Source of the DNA: HRBIN16 sp049969495
Lineage (GTDB): Bacteria; Armatimonadota; HRBIN16
DNA length: 23,795 bases
Assembly (NCBI GenBank): GCA_049969495.1
Contig: JBMFOT010000051.1
Span: 1-23,795 of the forward strand
Reading direction: 5' to 3'
Shown: positions 16,187 to 22,748 of the stretch, in pieces
Numbering within the stretch: the first letter of the stretch is position 1
Layout: every line of letters starts with the position of its first letter
Program-made: the position numbers and the translations under genes
The notes under the pieces: model-generated
Told to the model about the DNA's origin: nothing
Database searches by the model: none
The model's input: the letters and a program-made list of their open reading frames with translations, nothing else

Positions 16187-17036
16187 ATTGCCCTCTGCTC
16201 CTTTCCGTGGTTGCCCCCTGTGATAACAGTAGGCTTTGCAGAAACTCATCTACATCGAACACGAAGCCAAACGCCAGTGCCACACGCCACAATGCTACCT
16301 GCTTGCACAGCTCCTGTCGGGCGGTCTCCCTGTTTTCCACTGCCGTGACCGCCTGCCGAAAAGCGGAGCACATCAACCCGCGCTGTGACATGTCCGCCAT
16401 GCCGCCCGGCGAAAGGAGTAAGCACCAGTTGATAGCAAAGCCCGCGTAAATCAGGTGACCGATGCTGTAGTGTTTGCAGAGGGCAAACAGCTGATGCCCA
16501 TCTTCGGCGATTTCCTCATCTTCCTGCGGTTCTGCTTCGGGAGCAAAGCGTAGTTCCTGAAACGCACGACGCACATCCGCTTCGTTGTGCTTCCCGACAA
16601 AAACGTTTTCAGCGCGAAACTGCTGTAGTCTTGCCAGATACTGGTCGGCTTCAATATGCTCCGGTGGTGGGGGCGAATCGCCAGCCAGTTCGCGCGTGCG
16701 CCGATATCCGGGCAGGTGCTGATAATAATTACCACCACCCACCACGTGAAACACCTTCATCCCCACCTCGCGTACACCACCCAACAGTCGGGGGAACACC
16801 TCACGGCAAATCCGCGCCGAACGCGGCAGATACTCCACCGCCCGATACCAGCCCGGAAACTCATCCTGCGTGCGGGGATGCCATGCGTGCATTACCACCA
16901 CAGCGGTGCGAGCAAGGTCTATCTCTATCTCCGCCGTTTTCCAACCACCGTACCCCTCAGCAGGCACGTCCAGAGTGTAGTCCGCATCGAACTGCTGGTA
17001 GTAGTGCGCAGGCACACGAACGACACGAGGCATCAT
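16179..17036 (-). CDS. Cysteine hydrolase (isochorismatase-like) family protein
   Basis: A 285-residue protein with the Rossmann-like isochorismatase fold. The core strand 'TAVVVMHAWHP' (44-54), the helix 'SARICREVFPRLLGGVREVGMKVFHV', a lysine in 'VFVGKHNE' and the nucleophile region 'IYAGFAINWCLLLSPGG' match the family pattern. The catalytic Asp normally in the first strand (…D-M-Q) is absent, with H50 at about that place, so the usual Asp-Lys-Cys triad may be changed. ATG 17036 follows GGAGG at 7 bases, and a second ATG comes directly after. The upstream in-frame extension reads into the palindromic repeat and is unlikely to be coding. The stop overlaps the next start by 8 bases. The substrate cannot be predicted. 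Confidence 0.75.
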   Translation of the reverse strand: MMPRVVRVPAHYYQQFDADYTLDVPAEGYGGWKTAEIEIDLARTAVVVMHAWHPRTQDEFPGWYRAVEYLPRSARICREVFPRLLGGVREVGMKVFHVVGGGNYYQHLPGYRRTRELAGDSPPPPEHIEADQYLARLQQFRAENVFVGKHNEADVRRAFQELRFAPEAEPQEDEEIAEDGHQLFALCKHYSIGHLIYAGFAINWCLLLSPGGMADMSQRGLMCSAFRQAVTAVENRETARQELCKQVALWRVALAFGFVFDVDEFLQSLLLSQGATTERSRGQYE

Positions 17037-17069
17037 CCTCCTGCCTCCACACCTTATTGCGAATCCAGG

Positions 17070-17132
17070 GGGCAGACACAAGGTCTGCCCCTACAATGGG
17101 GATGTTTGTAGGGGCAACCCTTGTGGTTGCCC
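17070..17132. repeat. Paired REP-like palindromic repeat (two hairpins in mirror orientation)
   Basis: Two perfect hairpins lie head to head. Hairpin 1 pairs GGGCAGAC (17070-17077) with GTCTGCCC (17083-17090) around a 5-base loop. Hairpin 2 pairs GGGCAACC (17112-17119) with GGTTGCCC (17125-17132), also with a 5-base loop. Between them GCCCCTACAA (17087-17096) and TTGTAGGGGC (17106-17115) are complementary. The layout resembles the paired REP/BIME elements scattered through bacterial genomes. It lies between divergent genes, so it is not a simple terminator for either. Confidence 0.8.
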
Positions 17133-17206
17133 TTAACAGTCGATAATTGGTGTTATGAAGATGTTTCGCCAACCTCCGTCAGATAACCTTTCGCTCCCTG
17201 TACCGT

Positions 17207-17235
17207 TTGCGCTATCTCCGTTTCGAGTGTACAAT
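17207..17235 (+). promoter_or_regulatory. Sigma-70-type promoter of panBC
   Basis: TTGCGC (17207-17212) and TACAAT (17230-17235) are separated by exactly 17 bases. Transcription would start near 17242, giving a leader of about 19 bases before ATG 17261 that carries the GAGGAAAGGGAG ribosome site. Confidence 0.65.
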
Positions 17236-17260
17236 CACAAGAGGAAAGGGAGTGATGGTG

Positions 17261-18067
17261 ATGCCGGACAGACAGAGGAAGATAACCGTGCCCGCTATTC
17301 GACAGAAGAAGAACGGTGAGAAGATTGTGGCGGTCACTGCCTACGATTACCCTACGACCCTCTTCGCGGACGCGGCGGGCGTGGACCTGATTCTGGTTGG
17401 TGACTCGCTGGGGATGGTGCTGCTGGGTTATCCCACTACGCTGCCGGTGACGATGGAAGAGATGCTGCACCACACCAAGGCATGTGCCCGCGCGAAACCG
17501 CACGCCTTGCTGGTGGCGGACATGCCCTATCTCAGCTACCAGATTACAGTAGAAGATGCGGTGCGCAATGCGGGACGATTCATTCAGGAAGGTGGTGCGG
17601 AGGCGGTAAAACTGGAGGGCGGTGAGCCGGTCGCCGAAGCCATCCACCGGCTGGTAAGCATCGGCATACCGGTGCTGGCGCACCTGGGCATGACTCCCCA
17701 ATCGGTACACGCCTTTGGGGGGCATCGTGTACAAGGGCGCACCGATGAAGCCGCCAAGCGACTGATAGAAGATGCACACATCGTAGAGCAAGCGGGCGCG
17801 TTCGCGGTGGTGCTGGAGCTGATTCCGGCGGCGCTGGCAAAGCAAATCACCGAACAAATTACCATACCCACCATCGGCATCGGAGCCGGACCGTATTGTG
17901 ACGGACAGATTCAGGTGCTGCATGACCTGATTGGCCTGGTTCCCGGAGAGCCGTTCAAGCACACAAAGCGCTATGCGCATGTTGGCGAAGCCATTACAAA
18001 GGCGCTCCGGCGGTATGCGGAGGAGGTTCGAACCGGACAATTTCCGACGGAGGAGCATGCGTTCTGA
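17261..18067 (+). CDS. panB: 3-methyl-2-oxobutanoate hydroxymethyltransferase
   Basis: A 268-residue enzyme, normal PanB length, that transfers a hydroxymethyl group from methylenetetrahydrofolate to 2-oxoisovalerate to give ketopantoate for pantothenate and CoA synthesis. Signature segments are 'VAVTAYDYPTTLFADAAGVD', the metal-binding 'LVGDSLGMV', 'HLGMTPQSVHAFGGHRVQGR', the catalytic glutamate in 'VLELIP', and 'TIGIGAGPYCDGQ'. The start is one of a GTG-ATG-GTG-ATG series (17252-17261). The last ATG has the best spacing (about 8 bases) from GGGAG and fits the promoter. Its stop overlaps the panC start by one base (TGATG), so translation is coupled. Confidence 0.97.
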   Translation: MPDRQRKITVPAIRQKKNGEKIVAVTAYDYPTTLFADAAGVDLILVGDSLGMVLLGYPTTLPVTMEEMLHHTKACARAKPHALLVADMPYLSYQITVEDAVRNAGRFIQEGGAEAVKLEGGEPVAEAIHRLVSIGIPVLAHLGMTPQSVHAFGGHRVQGRTDEAAKRLIEDAHIVEQAGAFAVVLELIPAALAKQITEQITIPTIGIGAGPYCDGQIQVLHDLIGLVPGEPFKHTKRYAHVGEAITKALRRYAEEVRTGQFPTEEHAF

Positions 18068-18918
18068 TGCAAGTAGCGAAGACCGTTCGTGAAGTTCGGG
18101 CATGGATGAAACTCGCTCGCGCGGATGGAAAAACGGTTGGCTTTGTGCCCACGATGGGCTACTTTCACGAGGGACACCTGAATCTCATGCGTCGTGCCAA
18201 GGCAGAGTGTGACCTGTGCGTAGTCAGCCTGTTCGTCAATCCGACGCAGTTTGGTCCCTCGGAAGACTTTCAACGATATCCGCGCGACTTCGCCCGCGAC
18301 GCAGCGATGGCGGAAAGCGTGGGCGTAGACCTCCTTTTCGCCCCGGAAGTGGAGGAGATGTACCCGCAAGGCTATCAGACCTATGTGGATGTGCTGGAGG
18401 TGACACGCCGTCTGGAAGGGGCGGCGCGCCCCGGACACTTTCGCGGCGTGGCGACAGTGTGCACCAAGCTGTTCAACATTGTGCAGGCAGACCGTGCCTA
18501 TTTCGGCAAGAAGGACTACCAGCAGTTGAAAGTCATCCAGCGCATGGTGCACGACCTGAATATCCCCATAGAGATTGTGCCCTGCGAAACCGTGCGCGAA
18601 CCGGATGGATTAGCCATGTCCTCACGCAACGTCTACCTGAAACCGGACGAGCGTCGGGCGGCGAGCGTACTGTATCGTGCGCTGTGCGCGGGGCGCGATG
18701 CCATCCTTGCCGGCGAACGCGATGGCAAGAAAGTGAAGAAACTGGTGGAGAAAGTCATCGCCACCGAGCCGCTGGTGAAGCCCGAGTATGTGGACGTGGC
18801 TGACGCTGAAAGCCTGGAGCCTCTGACGACGCTCAAGGGCGAGGTGCTCATCTCGCTGGCGGCGCATGTTGGGGTGGCACGTCTGATCGACAACATCACT
18901 ATAGTCGTTTCGGAATAA
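18067..18918 (+). CDS. panC: Pantoate-beta-alanine ligase
   Basis: A 283-residue enzyme that joins pantoate and beta-alanine using ATP, via pantoyl-adenylate, to make pantothenate. The nucleotide-binding signature is 'PTMGYFH34EGH37' (HxGH class). Other family segments are 'VVSLFVNPTQFGPSEDFQRYPR', 'RPGHFRGVATVCTKLFNIV', 'AYFGKKDYQQLKVI' and the KMSKS-like 'AMSSRNVYL'. It overlaps panB by one base. No panD or panE is adjacent, so aspartate decarboxylase and ketopantoate reductase would be encoded elsewhere. Confidence 0.97.
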   Translation: MQVAKTVREVRAWMKLARADGKTVGFVPTMGYFHEGHLNLMRRAKAECDLCVVSLFVNPTQFGPSEDFQRYPRDFARDAAMAESVGVDLLFAPEVEEMYPQGYQTYVDVLEVTRRLEGAARPGHFRGVATVCTKLFNIVQADRAYFGKKDYQQLKVIQRMVHDLNIPIEIVPCETVREPDGLAMSSRNVYLKPDERRAASVLYRALCAGRDAILAGERDGKKVKKLVEKVIATEPLVKPEYVDVADAESLEPLTTLKGEVLISLAAHVGVARLIDNITIVVSE

Positions 18919-18953
18919 GTGTGCTCACCCCAGAAAATGCCGACCAGGGCGAA

Positions 18954-18979
18954 TGCAACCAAAGCGATACCGATGCGTC
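18954..18979 (+). promoter_or_regulatory. Candidate ECF-type autoregulatory promoter
   Basis: TGCAAC (18954-18959) and CGTC (18976-18979) are separated by 16 bases. This matches the general ECF promoter layout, an AAC-containing -35 and a CGT-containing -10, as known for sigma-W/sigma-X-like factors. It lies about 34 bases before the sigma-factor GTG start, where self-activation would be expected. It also covers an alternative ATG at 18953, arguing against that start. Confidence 0.45.
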
Positions 18980-19012
18980 TTTCATTATGGAACCATTGAA
19001 GGGGGAACACCG

Positions 19013-19720
19013 GTGACAAATCCCTCCGAGCGAGACAGGGAAGACGAACTCTGGCTGCAGGGTTGTGCCAGAGGGGAGCCTGACTTCCTGCGGCTGCTGA
19101 TGGAGCGACACGGTGGAGGTGTACTGCGCTTTATCGAGCGCATCGTGGGCAACCGCAGTGAGGCTGAGGAGCTGCTGACCGAGGTCTTCTTGAAAGTGTG
19201 GCAACACGCAGCGCATTTCGGGCACAGGGGGCTGGTGCGCAACTGGATATACACTATCGCAGCGAACCTGGCGCGAGATGCTCTGCGCCGTCGCAAAGTG
19301 CGCGAGCCTATCGCCGCCGAATCGCTGGACGTGCTGGCACAAGAAGCCGACCCCGCCGGGGTAGACCCCCTGCGTGAAACGCTGGGGCGCGAGCGAAGTG
19401 AGATGCTTCAAAGAAGTATCGAGCAGCTCCCCCCTACCGACCGGATGCTGGTGGAGCTGTATCACTTTCAGGAGCATTCGCTGGAGGAGATCGAACGCAT
19501 CACCGGTATCCCGCGCAATGTAGCGAAATCCCGACTCTTCCGTGCGAGACGGAAGCTGCGTGATATTCTGCTTTCAGAGGGTTTTGAGGCGCCATACCAT
19601 GAGATGTCAAAAGGTTCAAATCAATCTAACGGAGTATCTTCGGGGCAGATGTGCACCTCGCTTGGCGAGGGCGATAGAACAGCACCTCCATCGGTGCACA
19701 GATTGCCAGAACATGCTTGA
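19013..19720 (+). CDS. ECF-family RNA polymerase sigma factor
   Basis: A 235-residue product from GTG 19013, chosen for the strong GGGGG ribosome site 7 bases upstream and a normal ECF N-terminal length. An ATG at 18953 would add 20 residues that overlap the candidate promoter. Sigma region 2 spans ~15-85 ('RSEAEELLTEVFLKVWQHA', then 'RNWIYTIAANLARDALRRRK'). Region 4 spans ~125-182 ('LPPTDRMLVELYHFQEHSLE', then 'ITGIPRNVAKSRLFRARRKL'). The domain naturally ends near 'LRDILLSEG', but the reading frame continues about 45 residues further, overlapping 122 bases of the anti-sigma gene in another frame. That tail has no sigma-like features. The operon order (sigma, anti-sigma, Spy-like) suggests an envelope-stress regulon. 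Confidence 0.92.
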   Translation: MTNPSERDREDELWLQGCARGEPDFLRLLMERHGGGVLRFIERIVGNRSEAEELLTEVFLKVWQHAAHFGHRGLVRNWIYTIAANLARDALRRRKVREPIAAESLDVLAQEADPAGVDPLRETLGRERSEMLQRSIEQLPPTDRMLVELYHFQEHSLEEIERITGIPRNVAKSRLFRARRKLRDILLSEGFEAPYHEMSKGSNQSNGVSSGQMCTSLGEGDRTAPPSVHRLPEHA

Positions 19721-20066
19721 AGAGGAGCGCGCTCTGCTGCATCTGCTGCGCGAGGCACCGGCAACGCTGCCCGCAGAGACGTGGGAGCGCGTACAAGCCA
19801 GACTGCATGAGCCGGCACGCCCCCGCGAACGGGTGAGCCTGTGGCTATGGTGGAACCGCCGGCTTCTTGCCCAATCGCGCTGGGCAGCTGCAGCGGCGAT
19901 TATCGTGCTGGCACTGTGGACATGGATACCCGACAGAATATCGACACGGCAAGAAAAAGCGAATCTGTCCGACTATGTACAGGTTGTATCCTACGCGCAA
20001 TCGACGGTCGTAGATGACCCACTGAACGAAAACACACAGATTATCCTCAGCGGTTGGGGAGAGTAA
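19599..20066 (+). CDS. Zinc-finger (ZAS/zf-HC2) anti-sigma factor
   Basis: A 155-residue single-pass membrane protein. The N-terminal zinc-binding anti-sigma domain has C3 and the motif H29-x3-C33-x2-C36. One membrane helix is at ~95-110, and the last ~45 residues would be outside. Such proteins hold their ECF sigma inactive until zinc loss, oxidation or proteolysis. I place the start at ATG 19599, which puts the first ligand cysteine at position 3 as in the family. The ribosome site is modest (GAGG 10 bases away). The start lies inside the sigma reading frame, so translation is probably coupled to it. Confidence 0.88.
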   Translation: MRCQKVQINLTEYLRGRCAPRLARAIEQHLHRCTDCQNMLEEERALLHLLREAPATLPAETWERVQARLHEPARPRERVSLWLWWNRRLLAQSRWAAAAAIIVLALWTWIPDRISTRQEKANLSDYVQVVSYAQSTVVDDPLNENTQIILSGWGE

Positions 20067-20084
20067 AAACCGGAGGAGATCGAG

Positions 20085-20591
20085 ATGATTATCTGGCGTT
20101 TTTCAGGGATGATACTGCTGCTATTACTGGGCGGACTGGTGATTTCCGGTGCGCTGGCGCAGGCGCAGCCACCTCCACCGCCTCGCGCCCCAGAGGGGCA
20201 ACCGCCACCGCGCGCATTCTTTGACCGCGAGGCGCTGTTCGCCAGGCTGAATCTTACCGCACAGCAACGTACGCGCTTGACGAACCTGATGAATGAAACG
20301 GAAGAGAAGCTGCGCCAGCTGTTAACGAAGCTGCATGAGCAACGAACACAGCTGATGCAATTGTACCAGCAGTACCAGTTTGATGAACGCGAGGCACTGC
20401 GCCTCATCCAGAATATTAACCAGGTGCAGGCAGACCTGCTCAGGGTACATCACGAGAACCAGAAACAGTTGCGTCGTATTCTGGATAAAGAGCAGTTTGA
20501 ACGCTGGACGCAGTGGTGGAAGGAGCACATGTTCTTCGGTCCTCCTAAAGGCGAGTGGGGGCGACGTGGACGGGGCAACAAACCGGGGTAA
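20085..20591 (+). CDS. Spy/CpxP/ZraP-like periplasmic stress protein
   Basis: A 168-residue exported, strongly helical protein. The signal peptide ends at A23-L24-A25, followed by a Pro-rich linker (to ~42). The family LTxxQ motif is present as 'LNLTAQQRTRL', followed by long charged and Gln-rich helices (~60-140). Spy/CpxP proteins are periplasmic chaperones or sensors of envelope and metal stress. GGAGGAG sits 8 bases before ATG 20085, 18 bases after the anti-sigma stop, so it is probably an output or modulator of the sigma/anti-sigma pair. The Gly/Arg-rich tail is unremarkable. Confidence 0.82.
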   Translation: MIIWRFSGMILLLLLGGLVISGALAQAQPPPPPRAPEGQPPPRAFFDREALFARLNLTAQQRTRLTNLMNETEEKLRQLLTKLHEQRTQLMQLYQQYQFDEREALRLIQNINQVQADLLRVHHENQKQLRRILDKEQFERWTQWWKEHMFFGPPKGEWGRRGRGNKPG

Positions 20592-20594
20592 TGT

Positions 20595-21491
20595 ATGCTC
20601 TGGGTAGTAGCAACGGCGGGCACGCTGTTGGTGTTATGGTGGGTAGTACTTGCCCTCGCGGCGACGCACCCGCCGCGTGCTCCTTTGTTCCTCACTCCCT
20701 TCGACGTGCAGGTTCCGTTTGATGCTGTCGCTTTCCCCTCACGCGACGGCACTCCGCTCTCAGGGTGGTGGATACCACACCCACGCCCTCGCGGGGTAGC
20801 GGTGTTATGCCACGGCTACGTAGCAAACCGATGCGAGGTGCTGGGCGTTGCGCTGGAGCTGCACCGCATGGGCTTCAGCTGCCTGCTGTTCGATTTCCGC
20901 GCACACGGTGAAAGCGGTGGGCGCACCACCACCATCGGCGCACGCGAGGTGCAGGACGCGCTGGGTGCGATAGACTTCGTCGCCCGGTTCGGCTTGCCTA
21001 TCCTACTTTTCGGCTCCTCGATGGGCGGGGCGGTTGCCATCATGACGGCTGCACGCGATGAACGAGTCGGTGCGGTGATTAGCGATAGCGCGTATGCACG
21101 CCTGGCACACGCTGCGAACACCTGGTGGGAAGCCGGTTTCGGCAAAGTGCTGGGCAAGCTGTGCCGACCGGTGAAATATCTGGCGACGTGGTTTACCCGA
21201 ACGTCCCTCTCGCAGGCGCAACCGGTGCGCGAGATCGGCAAAATCGCCCCGCGTCCGGTGTTGCTCATTCATGGTGACCGCGACCATCTGGTGCCTGTGG
21301 AACACGCTTACGCGCTGTATCAGGCAGCAGGCGAACCGCGTACACTGTGGATTGCCAGCGGCAGTGGGCACGTGCAGGCACGGGTGGACCAGCCGGAGAA
21401 GTACTATGAGCAGATAGGCGCATTTATCGAGAAATGGCTGGAGGCTGCACCTGCCCAGGACGCTCCCCATATCCCTGGCCGAAGCGAATAA
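20595..21491 (+). CDS. Membrane-anchored alpha/beta hydrolase
   Basis: A 298-residue alpha/beta-hydrolase of the YfhR/Bem46-like type (serine aminopeptidase S33-like lid region). Residues ~3-23 are an N-terminal membrane segment. The oxyanion segment is 'AVLCHGYVANR'. The nucleophile elbow is G140-S-S142-M-G144, the acid is D230 in 'HGDRDHLVP', and the histidine is H259 in 'ASGSGHVQA'. The catalytic triad is therefore intact. The substrate is unknown. The start is 3 bases after the Spy-like gene stop, so it is the last gene of the sigma operon. Upstream in-frame starts are absent. Confidence 0.9.
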   Translation: MLWVVATAGTLLVLWWVVLALAATHPPRAPLFLTPFDVQVPFDAVAFPSRDGTPLSGWWIPHPRPRGVAVLCHGYVANRCEVLGVALELHRMGFSCLLFDFRAHGESGGRTTTIGAREVQDALGAIDFVARFGLPILLFGSSMGGAVAIMTAARDERVGAVISDSAYARLAHAANTWWEAGFGKVLGKLCRPVKYLATWFTRTSLSQAQPVREIGKIAPRPVLLIHGDRDHLVPVEHAYALYQAAGEPRTLWIASGSGHVQARVDQPEKYYEQIGAFIEKWLEAAPAQDAPHIPGRSE

Positions 21492-21493
21492 GG

Positions 21494-21499
21494 TATAAT
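21494..21499 (+). promoter_or_regulatory. -10 element (TATAAT) for the riboswitch-htpX unit
   Basis: A perfect TATAAT lies 13 bases before the riboswitch aptamer, directly after the hydrolase stop. Transcription would start near 21506, just before the P1 stem. No convincing -35 is visible (ATCCCT at 17-base spacing), so the promoter may be weak or activator-dependent. Confidence 0.6.
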
Positions 21500-21511
21500 A
21501 TGATGGGATAG

Positions 21512-21599
21512 GAAGGGGAGTAGCCCCTGCGCAAGCAGGTGCGGGCATCGTCAACACGCCTTTGAGCCGGTGTCCGCAGTAACAACGAGCGAGACCTTC
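21512..21599 (+). promoter_or_regulatory. yybP-ykoY manganese riboswitch aptamer
   Basis: The leader matches the yybP-ykoY class. P1 pairs GAAGG (21512-21516) with CCTTC (21595-21599). The conserved GGAGTAGC follows the 5' P1 strand. P2 is CCTGC-GCAA-GCAGG (21526-21539) with a GNRA loop. P3 pairs GCGGGCA (21541-21547) with TGTCCGC (21571-21577). The conserved loop elements TCGTCAA (about 21548-21554) and CCGG (about 21567-21570) are present, as is the 3' signature GCGAGACC (21589-21596) before P1 closes. These are the same elements, in the same order, as the structurally characterised Lactococcus aptamer. This class binds Mn2+ and usually controls Mn exporters or related transporters. Here the next gene is htpX. 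Confidence 0.88.
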
Positions 21600-21629
21600 A
21601 CCGTATTCTGTAATGCGGTGAAGGTTTTT
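21594..21629 (+). terminator. Intrinsic terminator overlapping the riboswitch P1 stem
   Basis: ACCTTCACCGTATT (21594-21607) pairs with AATGCGGTGAAGGT (21612-21625), 14 pairs including one G-U, around a 4-base loop, and runs into TTTTT (21625-21629). The 5' arm contains the 3' strand of aptamer P1 (21595-21599), so aptamer and terminator are mutually exclusive. Ligand binding should prevent termination and switch htpX on. Confidence 0.88.
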
Positions 21630-21655
21630 GTCTGCTCAGGAGGTGAGGGAGGAAC

Positions 21656-22525
21656 ATGAACACACTGAAAGTGGGCGTTTTGCTGGTTGCGCTGACCGCC
21701 CTGTTCATCTTCGTCGGAGATGCCATTGGCGGTCGTGGCGGGGCGATGATCGCGTTCGCGCTCGCGCTGGTGATGAATTTCGTCAGCTACTGGTTCAGCG
21801 ATAAAATCGTGCTGGGCATGTACGGAGCACGTGCGCTTTCGCCGGCAGAGGCGCCCGATTTGTACCGGTTGGTGGAACGGCTTTCCGACCGCGCGGGTAT
21901 CCCGGTACCCAGATTATACGTGGTGCCGGGCGAGCAACCCAACGCATTTGCTACCGGTCGCGACCCTGCGCACGCCGCCGTCGCGGTGACCGCCGGACTG
22001 CTGCACCTGCTGAACACCGAAGAGGTAGAGGGCGTGCTGGCGCACGAGATAGCGCACATCAAGCACCGCGACACGCTGACCATGACCGTGGTGGCGACGA
22101 TAGCGGGCGCGGTGATGCTGCTGGCGGATATGGCGCGATGGGCGATGATTTTCGGCGGTGTACGCAGTGATGACCGGGAGGGCAACAACCCGCTGGTCTA
22201 TTTGTTCATCATGATTGTCGCACCTATCGCGGCGATGCTCATCCAACTGGCTATCTCGCGGGCGCGCGAGTATGAGGCGGACGCTACCGGTGCGAAGTTG
22301 GCGGGTAGCCCCGATGGTCTCATCAGCGCGCTGCGCAAACTGGAGCAGGCTTCGCGCATGATACCGATGCAGGCTTCGCCCTCTACCGCGCACCTGTTCA
22401 TCGTGAACCCTCTGCGCGGGATGGGCGGCACCCTGATGAGCCTGTTTATGACCCATCCGCCAATTGAGGAGCGGATACGCCGCCTGCAACAGATGCGCGG
22501 CAGCGAGTGGTACCTGGGTGGGTAG
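21656..22525 (+). CDS. htpX: HtpX-type membrane zinc metalloprotease (M48)
   Basis: A 289-residue inner-membrane protease of normal HtpX length that cleaves misfolded or damaged membrane proteins, with its active site on the cytoplasmic side. Two N-terminal helices lie at ~6-22 and ~28-47. The zinc site is H130-E131-I-A-H134 plus the glutamate E205 in 'SRAREYEAD'. Further hydrophobic segments at ~141-160 and ~178-199 complete the fold. Two ribosome-site-like elements (AGGAGGTG and GGGAGG) precede ATG 21656. It is preceded by a manganese riboswitch with a terminator, an unusual controller for a protease, and follows an ECF stress operon on the same strand. Confidence 0.95.
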   Translation: MNTLKVGVLLVALTALFIFVGDAIGGRGGAMIAFALALVMNFVSYWFSDKIVLGMYGARALSPAEAPDLYRLVERLSDRAGIPVPRLYVVPGEQPNAFATGRDPAHAAVAVTAGLLHLLNTEEVEGVLAHEIAHIKHRDTLTMTVVATIAGAVMLLADMARWAMIFGGVRSDDREGNNPLVYLFIMIVAPIAAMLIQLAISRAREYEADATGAKLAGSPDGLISALRKLEQASRMIPMQASPSTAHLFIVNPLRGMGGTLMSLFMTHPPIEERIRRLQQMRGSEWYLGG

Positions 22526-22534
22526 TCGTTGTTC

Positions 22535-22628
22535 CTGTCATGCTCGTACTGTGCCGTTCTGGGCGGAGCGAAGAATCTCGTTCTATCGCTGCTCTGAGAG
22601 GCTTCGCTCACGCTCAGCATGATGACAG
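22535..22628. repeat. Dispersed-repeat-like inverted repeat after htpX
   Basis: The ends CTGTCATGCT (22535-22544) and AGCATGATGACAG (22616-22628) are inverted copies differing by two inserted bases. Inside, GGAGCGAAGAATCTC (22565-22579) and GAGAGGCTTCGCTCA (22596-22610) match in inverted orientation at 12 of 15 positions. Sequences of this type (…GCGAAGAATCTC… with CTCAGCATGACA) are familiar as intergenic repeats in several environmental and thermophilic bacteria. The multi-copy claim is from general knowledge and cannot be shown inside this window. Confidence 0.65.
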
Positions 22629-22641
22629 TCGCCTCGTGTGT

Positions 22642-22715
22642 GGGGAGGCACGAAGTGCCGAAGCGTTCCCCCGCAATACCGTGTGCCGGACTATTTCGCC
22701 CTCCTCAGCATGACA
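22642..22715. repeat. Second palindromic repeat fragment between htpX and the pseudopilin gene
   Basis: GGCAC-GAA-GTGCC (22647-22659) forms a small perfect hairpin inside an outer pair GGGGA (22642-22646) / TCCCC (22667-22671). CTCAGCATGACA (22704-22715) repeats the right end of the neighbouring inverted repeat in the same orientation. The block may serve as a shared terminator for the convergent genes, but no T-run is present. Confidence 0.5.
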
Positions 22716-22748
22716 ACAGCCTGTACAAGCATAGCACCAGATGAACCG

